From the NCBI GenBank assembly GCA_024304875.1, contig JAMWZF010000136.1, positions 1 to 7,777 of the forward strand: 7,777 nucleotides of DNA, in the 5' to 3' direction. The stretch comes from Paracoccaceae bacterium. Its GTDB lineage: Bacteria; Pseudomonadota; Alphaproteobacteria; Rhodobacterales; Rhodobacteraceae. Of this stretch, positions 1-5,320 are shown in pieces. The notes beneath the pieces are model-generated. The model searched no databases, had not been told where the DNA came from, and saw nothing but the letters and a program-made list of their open reading frames with translations. The stretch's first letter is position 1. Every line of letters begins with the position of its first letter. The translations under genes and the position numbers were made by a program.

Positions 1-769
1 CGCGGGCCGAGACGATGCCTCCGAAGGGCGCCCGCAGGGTCGCGTTCTCGAGTTGCAGCTCGGCCGAGCGGACCTGATCCTGCTGCGCGCGCAGGTTGGC
101 GCGCAGGGCCTGCACGTTGGACTGCGCCTCGTCGATGGTCGAGGTGGTCGCGACTCCCCGGTCGAGCAGGGCCTCGCTCCGTTCCAGCTGCGTCTCGGCC
201 AGGTCCAGCTGCACCGCCGTCGCCTCGGCGTTCGACCGGGCGAGGTCGAGCTGGATGGTCAGGTTCTGGACGTCCACCTGCACAAGAAGATCGCCTTCGG
301 CCACCCGGTCGCCGGGCCGAACGGTCACCTCCTCCACCCGGCCGCCGGCCTGGGAGGACAGCTGCGCCTGCCGCGCGGGCTGGATCGTGCCGGTCACCTT
401 GACGGTACGCTCGAGGACCGCCGGCTCCAGCGCCGCATATTCGGCCGAGTTCACCTCCATCACCACCTCCTCCGGCGCCGGCTCCGGCGCGGGCGCGGCG
501 GCCTCGGGGGCAGCGGTCATCTGCTGCATCTGGAAGACCGCGAAGGCGCCGGCGCCCGCGATCAGGACGAGGGCGAGGATCACCCAGGGCCAGCGGCGCC
601 GCACCGGCGGCAATCCGGCCCGCTCGCGCAGCGTGCGCTCGATCTCGCGCCGGCTCATCGCCCATTCCGGTTTGCCCCCGTCGCTGGCGATCGGGGCAGG
701 GCCGATTGGCGCGGCTTCGTCGGTGGCCTCGGTCGGTGTGTCATGATTGGCGGCGGAATGCGCGGACAT
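1..769 (-). CDS. HlyD-family membrane fusion protein (periplasmic adaptor) of an RND efflux pump, partial (3' end off window)
   Basis: Periplasmic adaptor that would link an inner-membrane RND transporter to an outer-membrane channel. I translated the minus strand: 256 codons are present and the frame is open to the window edge. Residues 1-58 are a polar, basic cytoplasmic stretch, 60-80 form one hydrophobic anchor (begins WPWVILALVLIAGAG), and 85-103 are an Ala/Pro/Glu-rich linker. The first half of the lipoyl domain lies at about 124-170 (VTGTIQPARQAQLSSQAGG, then VRPGDRVAEGDLLVQVD). A helical hairpin rich in Gln, Leu, Ala and Arg follows at about 170-240, and the second lipoyl half begins at 241 (LENATLRAPFGGIVSAR). 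That is the standard RND adaptor order. The ATG has AGGTGA five bases upstream, overlapping the stop of the regulator gene, so the two are cotranscribed and probably translationally coupled. The long acidic N-terminus before the anchor is somewhat unusual for the family. The substrate is unknown; the transporter gene should follow off the left edge. Confidence 0.9.
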   Translation of the reverse strand, partial: MSAHSAANHDTPTEATDEAAPIGPAPIASDGGKPEWAMSRREIERTLRERAGLPPVRRRWPWVILALVLIAGAGAFAVFQMQQMTAAPEAAAPAPEPAPEEVVMEVNSAEYAALEPAVLERTVKVTGTIQPARQAQLSSQAGGRVEEVTVRPGDRVAEGDLLVQVDVQNLTIQLDLARSNAEATAVQLDLAETQLERSEALLDRGVATTSTIDEAQSNVQALRANLRAQQDQVRSAELQLENATLRAPFGGIVSAR

Positions 770-774
770 GCGGG

Positions 775-1248
775 TCACCTTTCGGACGATTGGGTCTGAA
801 GCCTGTCGATCGCGATCTGCAGACCGCCTGCGATCGCGTCGTAGAATTCGGCGTATTCCGTCAAACGGCTGCGGGGACCCTCGGCCTGGGAGGGCAGGGC
901 CTTCAGCACGTCCGCTATTTCGCCACGGGCGCTGTCGATGCGGAGCCGTGTGGCGTTCAGCATCGACAGAAACGCATTCGCCCCGATCTGGAAGAAGTCC
1001 TGCCGCTCGCCGGGCCGCGAGACCCGGCGGACCAGTCCGCGCTCTTCCAGGAGCCGGGCAGAGGAGCTGACATTTCCACGGCTGATCTGGAGGGTCTCGG
1101 CCAAGCGGGAGAATGCGATGGGCTCTCCGTCCCAGATCAGCAGTGCCAGCATCCGCCCTGCGCTGCGCGGCATGCCTTCACCCTGGGCGACGAGGCCCAT
1201 TCTCTCGATGAAGTCCGAGCGCAGTTCGCGCGTGGCCTCGTCGTGCAT
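775..1248 (-). CDS. GbsR/MarR-type winged-helix transcriptional regulator
   Basis: A 157-residue regulator of the MarR superfamily, closest in feel to the GbsR group. After a short N-terminal helix, residues 30-40 (AGRMLALLIWD) match the GbsR opening helix. The winged helix-turn-helix spans about 43-85: AFSRLAETLQISRGNVSSSARLLEERGLVRRVSRPGERQDFF, with ISRGNVS as recognition helix. The C-terminal half (about 88-155) is helical and probably forms the dimer interface and ligand pocket. The ATG at 1248 has a GGGGA motif seven bases upstream. The gene ends 5 bp before the HlyD adaptor gene, so it is the first gene of an efflux operon and most likely its local repressor. A palindrome over the presumed -10 box supports autoregulation. 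The first characterised GbsR controls glycine betaine synthesis genes in Bacillus in response to choline; here the neighbour suggests sensing of an efflux substrate instead. The ligand cannot be read from sequence. Confidence 0.85.
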   Translation of the reverse strand: MHDEATRELRSDFIERMGLVAQGEGMPRSAGRMLALLIWDGEPIAFSRLAETLQISRGNVSSSARLLEERGLVRRVSRPGERQDFFQIGANAFLSMLNATRLRIDSARGEIADVLKALPSQAEGPRSRLTEYAEFYDAIAGGLQIAIDRLQTQSSER

Positions 1249-1306
1249 CCCGAATCCCCTTTGATGTCGCCGGTGACTTGGGTGATTTCCATCTGAATGT
1301 CCAGAT

Positions 1307-1326
1307 CGTTCAGTTATATCTGAACG
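1307..1326. promoter_or_regulatory. Palindromic operator candidate for the GbsR/MarR-type regulator
   Basis: A perfect inverted repeat with 7-bp arms, CGTTCAG (1307-1313) and CTGAACG (1320-1326), around the 6-bp spacer TTATAT. Dyads of this size are typical targets of MarR-superfamily dimers. It covers the presumed -10 box of the divergent minus-strand operon, so a bound dimer would block RNA polymerase. An extra partial copy of the right arm, ATCTGAATGT, lies at 1291-1300 in the same orientation as ATCTGAACGT at 1318-1327, 27 bp apart, and could bind a second protomer pair. No other feature of the region explains the dyad. Confidence 0.6.
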
Positions 1327-1341
1327 TCTTTCATTTGTCGG
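1313..1341 (-). promoter_or_regulatory. Candidate sigma-70 promoter of the regulator/RND operon
   Basis: Read on the minus strand, CCGACA (1336-1341, 4 of 6 to TTGACA) is followed by a 17-bp spacer and TATAAC (1313-1318, 5 of 6 to TATAAT). It sits 65 bp upstream of the regulator ATG, and the -10 element lies inside the palindrome at 1307-1326. Placement was by eye, with no transcript data. Confidence 0.45.
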
Positions 1342-1514
1342 GCCCGGGGGCGTTTCGGCCGTCCCGCGGCGGGCCGATCAAAGGCGCCAAGGGCAGGGAC
1401 CGGCCCGCCGGTCCGGCTATCGTTGATCTGGAGGCCTTCCGTCCGCTCTGCTACCAGCGGGGCGGGTTTGACCGGATCACCCCTCGTCCAGGCCTCGCGC
1501 GGCAGGAGAACGAA

Positions 1515-2153
1515 GTGACGAAGACGCCAGCAGGAGGGTTCAATCAGGACCCGCACGCCCTCCGCCAGTCGCGCGAAAAGAACCTCGAGGTCGCGATCGG
1601 CCGGCAGGTGCGCGAGTTGCGCAAGCGGCAGCGGATGACCGGCGCCGACCTGGCCGCCAAGGCCGGGCTGTCGGTCGGGATGCTCTCCAAGATCGAGAAC
1701 GGCGTGATATCGCCCTCGCTAACCACGATCTCGACCCTGGCCCACGCCCTCGGCGTGCCTTTGGTCCAGCTCTTCGCGGGCTACGAGGAGGCGCGGGGCT
1801 GCATGCATGTGAAGGCCGGCGAAGGGGTCGAGATCGAGCGCGCGGGCACACGCGCGGGTCATCAGTACAACCTGCTGGGCCACATCGGGTCGAACAATTC
1901 GGGCGTCGTGGTCGAGCCGTACCTTCTGACCCTCAACGACGAATCCGATCGTTTCCCGACTTTCCAGCACGAGGGGATCGAATTTCTCTATGTCCTCGAA
2001 GGCCGCGTGAACTACCGCCACGGTGAGACGGTATACCTGCTCGAGCCGGGCGACGCGCTCCTGTTCGACTCGGATGCGCCGCACGGACCGGAGGACATCC
2101 TCGACGCGCCGGTCCGCTACCTGTCGATCATCACCTATCCGCAGGATCGCTGA
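1515..2153 (+). CDS. XRE-family transcriptional regulator with C-terminal cupin domain
   Basis: A 212-residue DNA-binding regulator, presumably of the methylamine operon downstream. An XRE helix-turn-helix occupies about 28-86 (IGRQVRELRKRQRMTGADLA, then AGLSVGMLSKIENGVISPS, then TISTLAHALGVPLVQLF). A cupin-2 sensor domain covers about 135-207: HEGIEFLYVLEG is the first cupin motif (His152, Glu156) and EPGDALLFDSDAPHG the second (His190). This two-domain form is common for regulators that sense small metabolites. I chose the GTG at 1515 because AGGAG stands six bases before it (1504-1508) and the protein then has the usual length for the family. The frame stays open back to 1278, but that part reads as low-complexity non-coding sequence without a ribosome binding site. 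It lies 192 bp before mgsA in the same direction. Control of the mgs operon is inferred from position and from the inverted repeat in between. Confidence 0.88.
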   Translation: MTKTPAGGFNQDPHALRQSREKNLEVAIGRQVRELRKRQRMTGADLAAKAGLSVGMLSKIENGVISPSLTTISTLAHALGVPLVQLFAGYEEARGCMHVKAGEGVEIERAGTRAGHQYNLLGHIGSNNSGVVVEPYLLTLNDESDRFPTFQHEGIEFLYVLEGRVNYRHGETVYLLEPGDALLFDSDAPHGPEDILDAPVRYLSIITYPQDR

Positions 2154-2203
2154 AGCGTTTCGGCAGAGCCCGTTTTTCGTGCAAGGCCGGCCGAGGTGAC
2201 GGG

Positions 2204-2257
2204 TTTCTGGGCAATTCCTGGGCAGCTGACGGATTCGCGCCAGAAATTGCCTAGAAA
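2204..2257. promoter_or_regulatory. Long inverted repeat before mgsA, probable operator
   Basis: The 18-base arm at 2204-2221 (TTTCTGGGCAATTCCTGG) recurs in inverted orientation at 2240-2257, where the minus strand reads TTTCTAGGCAATTTCTGG; 16 of 18 positions match. The arms are separated by 18 bp. The left arm extends into an 11-bp tandem repeat, TTTCTGGGCAA (2204-2214) then TTCCTGGGCAG (2215-2225), 9 of 11 identical and one helical turn apart. No T-run follows on either strand, so an intrinsic terminator is unlikely. The right arm overlaps a possible -35 box (TTGCCT, 2247-2252). This geometry fits cooperative binding of a dimeric regulator, with the adjacent XRE/cupin protein the obvious candidate. 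Confidence 0.6.
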
Positions 2258-2276
2258 GAAAAAAATATTCTTTAAA
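2247..2276 (+). promoter_or_regulatory. Candidate promoter of the mgs-gma-mgd operon
   Basis: TTGCCT (2247-2252, 4 of 6 to TTGACA), an 18-bp spacer, then TTTAAA (2271-2276, 4 of 6 to TATAAT), within an A/T-rich tract (2252-2282) that stands out in this GC-rich window. It would start transcription about 60 bp before the mgsA ATG. I saw no GG-N10-GC pair of the sigma-54 type in the spacer. Alternative -10 boxes such as TATTCT (2266-2271) are possible. Confidence 0.35.
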
Positions 2277-2345
2277 AGAAATCAGGCTTGTCCGTAGATG
2301 ACCGCAAGGCGCACCGCGCCGGACGATCTTGTACGGGAGACGACC

Positions 2346-3236
2346 ATGTGTGGCATCGTTGGGCTGTTCCTGAAGAAGGACGACCTGCGCCCCCGGCTGG
2401 GCGACATGCTGACCGATATGCTCATCACGATGACCGACCGTGGCCCGGACAGCGCCGGGATCGCGATCTACGGTGACGCCGAGGCGGGCCGCACCAAGAT
2501 CACGGTCCAGTCCGAGGATCCGGCCAGGGCCTTCGCGGACCTCGATGCGGCGGTGTCCGAGGCGCTGGGTCAGCCCGTGACCCTGACCGTCGTCGACACC
2601 CACGCTGTCCTGATCGTGCCCGATGACCGGGTTGCCGAAGCGACCGCGCTTCTGGAGGACCGGGGCCTGCGCGTCATGGGCTCGGGCGCCTCCATGGAGA
2701 TCTACAAGGAGGTCGGCCTGCCCCGCGACGTGGCCGCGCGCTTCGGCCTGCGGCAGATGGGCGGCAGCCACGGCATCGGCCATACCCGGATGGCAACCGA
2801 ATCCGCCGTGACGACGATGGGCGCCCACCCGTTTTCGACGGCACCCGACCAGTGCCTCGTCCACAACGGGTCGCTGTCGAACCACAACCAGATGCGCCGT
2901 CGGCTGGCGAAGAAGGGGGTCTTCACCCGGTCCGAGAACGACACCGAGGTCGGCGCCGCCTACATCTCGTCCCGGATCGCCGAGGGCGCGTCTCTGGGCG
3001 AGGCGCTGGATGGCACGATCCGGGACCTCGACGGCTTCTTCACCTTCGTCATGGGCACCAGGACCGGCTTCGGCGTCGTCCGCGACCCCATCGCCTGCAA
3101 GCCCGCCGTCATGGCCGAAACCGATGACTACGTCGCCTTCGCCTCTGAATACCGGGCCTTCGCCGACCTGCCGGGAATCGAGGCCGCGCGGGTCTGGGAA
3201 CCCGAACCCGCCACCGTCTACTTCTGGGAGCGCTGA
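2346..3236 (+). CDS. mgsA: N-methylglutamate synthase subunit A, class II glutamine amidotransferase-like
   Basis: A 296-residue Ntn-hydrolase subunit (also called GlxB-like), related to the N-terminal amidotransferase domain of glutamate synthase. Within NMG synthase it is expected to cleave the gamma-glutamyl amide and pass the amine on to the FMN subunit. The start is fixed by the chemistry: MCGIVG places Cys2 as the N-terminal nucleophile once Met is removed, and GGGAG lies six bases upstream (2335-2339). An in-frame ATG at 2298 would bury that cysteine. Other family marks are MTDRGPDSAG (Arg32, 29-38), GHTRMATES (His146-Arg148), VHNGSLSNHNQ (Asn174, Gly175) and ENDTEVGA (Asp199, Glu201). 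About 90 residues (45-135) separate the first two motifs, a longer insert than in PurF-type enzymes. The stop is 3 bp before the mgsB start. Assignment as mgsA rather than a generic glxB relies on the gmaS and mgdA genes in the same operon. Confidence 0.88.
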   Translation: MCGIVGLFLKKDDLRPRLGDMLTDMLITMTDRGPDSAGIAIYGDAEAGRTKITVQSEDPARAFADLDAAVSEALGQPVTLTVVDTHAVLIVPDDRVAEATALLEDRGLRVMGSGASMEIYKEVGLPRDVAARFGLRQMGGSHGIGHTRMATESAVTTMGAHPFSTAPDQCLVHNGSLSNHNQMRRRLAKKGVFTRSENDTEVGAAYISSRIAEGASLGEALDGTIRDLDGFFTFVMGTRTGFGVVRDPIACKPAVMAETDDYVAFASEYRAFADLPGIEAARVWEPEPATVYFWER

Positions 3237-3239
3237 GCC

Positions 3240-3926
3240 TTGACCACGACGCTCGACATGACCGCCCTCGACCTGCGCCAGGTCAACACACGTCTTCAGG
3301 CCGCCGCCAGGGCGCAGGCGAACGAGGACTACGTCATCACGAACCCGCGCGGCAGCCACGCGATGGCCTGCGGCCTCGACGGGCCGCTCGGCGTCACCAT
3401 CAAGGGATCGACCGGGTACTACTGCGCGGGCATGAACAAGGAGGCCACGATCACCGTCGAGGGATCGGCGGGCCCCGGCGTGGCCGAAAACATGATGTCC
3501 GGCACCGTCACCATCCACGGCGACGCCAGCCAGTACGCCGGCGCCACGGGGCACGGCGGGCTGCTGAACATCAAGGGCAACGCCAGCTCGCGCTGCGGCA
3601 TCTCTATGAAGGGGATCGACATCGTCGTGCACGGCAACATCGGGCACATGTCCGCCTTCATGGCGCAGAAGGGCAACCTGGTCGTCCTCGGCGATGCCGG
3701 TGATGCGCTGGGGGATTCGATCTACGAGGCGCGGCTTTTCGTGCGGGGCAGCGTGAAGTCGCTGGGCGCCGACTGCATCGAGAAGGAGATGCGGCCCGAG
3801 CATCTGGAGACGCTTGCGGCGCTTCTCGACAAGGCCGGCGCCGATGCCCGGCCCGAGGAGTTCCGGCGCTACGGATCGGCCCGGAAACTCTACAATTTCA
3901 ACATCGACCACGCGGACGAGTACTGA
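3240..3926 (+). CDS. mgsB: N-methylglutamate synthase subunit B, glutamate synthase GXGXG-domain protein
   Basis: A 228-residue subunit equivalent to the C-terminal right-handed beta-helix (GXGXG) domain of glutamate synthase, also called GlxC-like. It is a structural partner of the amidotransferase and FMN subunits. The domain spans about 45-180 and shows the regular glycine-rich coils: GVTIKGSTGYYCAGMNKEA, ITVEGSAGPGVAENMMSGTV, TIHGDASQYAGATGHGG, NIKGNASSRCGISMKGID and VVHGNIGHMSAFMAQKGN. The C-terminal 45 residues are helical (EMRPEHLETLAALLDKAGAD). I use the TTG at 3240: GGGAG (3226-3230) is nine bases upstream, and the mgsA stop is only 3 bp away, which suits translational coupling. The next start, ATG 3258, is 27 bases from that motif with nothing closer; it would remove only six residues. 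The mgsC ATG follows after 10 bp. Confidence 0.88.
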   Translation: MTTTLDMTALDLRQVNTRLQAAARAQANEDYVITNPRGSHAMACGLDGPLGVTIKGSTGYYCAGMNKEATITVEGSAGPGVAENMMSGTVTIHGDASQYAGATGHGGLLNIKGNASSRCGISMKGIDIVVHGNIGHMSAFMAQKGNLVVLGDAGDALGDSIYEARLFVRGSVKSLGADCIEKEMRPEHLETLAALLDKAGADARPEEFRRYGSARKLYNFNIDHADEY

Positions 3927-3936
3927 GGGACGCACC

Positions 3937-5262
3937 ATGGACAGGACACCGCGCACAGACCCGCGCCAGAGCTGGACCTTCTCCAACTCCGTCAATTCCG
4001 AGATCCGCCGGGCCGCGGCGACGGGCATCTACGACATCCGGGGCGGCGGGGCCAAGCGCCGGGTGCCGCATTTCGACGACCTGCTGTTCCTCGGCGCCTC
4101 GATGTCGCGCTACCCGCTCGAAGGCTATCGCGAGAAGTGCGACACCGCCGTCACCCTCGGCACCCGTTTCGCGAAGAAACCCATCGAGCTGAAGATCCCC
4201 GTGACCATCGCCGGCATGTCCTTCGGCGCGCTGTCCGGCAACGCCAAGGAGGCCCTGGGGCGCGGCGCGACCATGGCGGGCACCTCGACCACCACCGGCG
4301 ACGGCGGCATGACCGAGGAAGAGCGCGGCCATTCCGAGAAGCTCGTCTATCAATACCTGCCCTCGCGCTACGGGATGAACCCCGACGACCTGCGCCGCGC
4401 CGATGCGATCGAGATCGTGGTGGGGCAGGGGGCCAAGCCGGGCGGCGGCGGCATGCTGCTCGGCCAGAAGATCACCGAACGGGTCGCGGGGATGCGCGAT
4501 CTGCCGGTCGGCATCGACCAGCGCAGCGCCTGCCGGCACCCCGACTGGACCGGGCCCGACGACCTCGAAATCAAGATCCTCGAATTGCGCGAGATCACGA
4601 ATTGGGAAAAGCCGATCTACGTCAAGATCGGCGGCGCGCGTCCCTATTACGACACCACCCTCGCCGTGAAGGCGGGGGCCGACGTCGTCGTCCTTGACGG
4701 GATGCAGGGCGGGACGGCCGCCACGCAGGACGTCTTCATCGAACACGTCGGCCAGCCGACGCTGGCCTGCATCCGGCCCGCCGCGCAGGCGCTTCAGGAC
4801 CTCGGGCTGCACCGCGAGGTACAGCTGGTCGTCTCGGGCGGGATCCGCACCGGCGCGGACGTGGCCAAGGCCCTCGCCCTCGGCGCCGACGCCGTCGCCA
4901 TCGGGACCGCGGCGCTCATTGCACTCGGCGACAACGATCCGAAATGGGAAGACGAGTACCGCAAGCTGGGCACCACCACCGGCGCCTACGACGACTGGCA
5001 CGAGGGGCGCGATCCTGCGGGGATCACCACCCAGGACCCCGAGCTGATGAAGCGCCTCGATCCGGTCGCCGCCGGCCGGCGGCTGCGCAACTACCTCGCT
5101 GTGCTGACGCTCGAATGTCAGACGCTGGCGCGGGCCTGCGGCCACAACCACGTCCACAACCTCGAACCCGAGGACCTCTGCGCCCTCACCATGGAAGCCG
5201 CCGCCATGGCCCAGGTGCCGCTCGCGGGGACCAACTGGTACCCGGGCAAACCCGGCTTCTAG
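3937..5262 (+). CDS. mgsC: N-methylglutamate synthase subunit C, FMN-binding glutamate synthase-like
   Basis: A 441-residue subunit equivalent to the central FMN (beta/alpha)8 synthase domain of glutamate synthase, also called GlxD-like; it would carry the step that makes N-methylglutamate. The ATG at 3937 has GAGGGA six bases upstream, overlapping the mgsB stop. The barrel shows IAGMSFGALSGNAKEALGRG (91-110), STTTGDGGMTEEER (117-130), VVGQGAKPGGGGMLLGQKIT (161-180), KIGGARPYYDTTLAVKAGAD (230-249), VVLDGMQGGTAAT (251-263) and the phosphate-binding strand VVSGGIRTGADVAKALALGA (298-317). Where glutamate synthases have the three cysteines of the [3Fe-4S] cluster (C-x5-C-x4-C, then PxG), this protein reads GDNDP at 331-335 and YDDWHEGRDPAGITTQ at 351-366, with no cysteine. 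The remaining five cysteines lie elsewhere (68, 199, 278, 394, 401), with a sixth at 415, and form no such motif. The fold assignment is firm; a cluster-free mechanism is inference. Confidence 0.9.
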   Translation: MDRTPRTDPRQSWTFSNSVNSEIRRAAATGIYDIRGGGAKRRVPHFDDLLFLGASMSRYPLEGYREKCDTAVTLGTRFAKKPIELKIPVTIAGMSFGALSGNAKEALGRGATMAGTSTTTGDGGMTEEERGHSEKLVYQYLPSRYGMNPDDLRRADAIEIVVGQGAKPGGGGMLLGQKITERVAGMRDLPVGIDQRSACRHPDWTGPDDLEIKILELREITNWEKPIYVKIGGARPYYDTTLAVKAGADVVVLDGMQGGTAATQDVFIEHVGQPTLACIRPAAQALQDLGLHREVQLVVSGGIRTGADVAKALALGADAVAIGTAALIALGDNDPKWEDEYRKLGTTTGAYDDWHEGRDPAGITTQDPELMKRLDPVAAGRRLRNYLAVLTLECQTLARACGHNHVHNLEPEDLCALTMEAAAMAQVPLAGTNWYPGKPGF

Positions 5263-5263
5263 G

Positions 5264-5298
5264 GACAACGGGCGCCGTTCCCGCGCTCCGCAGCGGGA
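5264..5298 (+). other. Alternative hairpins in the mgsC-gmaS spacer
   Basis: The 58-nt spacer can fold two ways. AACGG (5267-5271) pairs with CCGTT (5275-5279) around GCG, extendable over an AC bulge by GG with CC. Alternatively TCCCGC (5279-5284) pairs with GCGGGA (5293-5298) around eight bases. The two stems share bases 5279-5282 and so partly exclude each other. The second ends nine bases before the gmaS ribosome binding site (5307-5312). No T-run follows, so it is not a plain terminator. A role in mRNA stability or in setting gmaS expression is possible but unproven. Confidence 0.35.
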
Positions 5299-5320
5299 CA
5301 AGCAACAGGGAGAAAAGCCG

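Noticed and set aside
53..799. 248-codon and 216-codon plus-strand frames over 53-799
   Set aside because: They run antisense to the HlyD-family adaptor, whose anchor, lipoyl halves and helical hairpin are clear on the minus strand.
706..1296. 196-codon plus-strand frame
   Set aside because: It is antisense to the GbsR/MarR-type regulator, which has a clear winged helix and ribosome binding site.
1397..1414. GGACCGG-CCCG-CCGGTCC hairpin in the divergent spacer
   Set aside because: A perfect 7-bp dyad, but such GC palindromes arise easily in this composition, and there is no T-run or promoter element beside it.
1278..1514. N-terminal extension of the XRE regulator by 79 residues
   Set aside because: The extension crosses the divergent promoter and operator, lacks a ribosome binding site and has low-complexity content; GTG 1515 has a well-placed AGGAG.
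2149..2177. Possible terminator after the XRE gene: GCTGAA/TTCGGC hairpin followed by TTTTT
   Set aside because: The stem is only six pairs with one G-U, overlaps the stop codon, and the T-run begins eight bases after it; too weak to annotate.
2154..2345. Sigma-54 promoter (GG-N10-GC) expected for a nitrogen-related operon
   Set aside because: I scanned the spacer and found no GG and GC pair at the right spacing with the flanking consensus; a sigma-70-like arrangement fits better.
1719..4028. 769-codon open frame on the minus strand opposite the XRE, mgsA and mgsB genes
   Set aside because: It lies antisense to three well-recognised genes, has no ribosome binding site, reads as Gly/Ala/Arg/Val/His-rich sequence without domains, and is the usual shadow of strong third-position GC bias.
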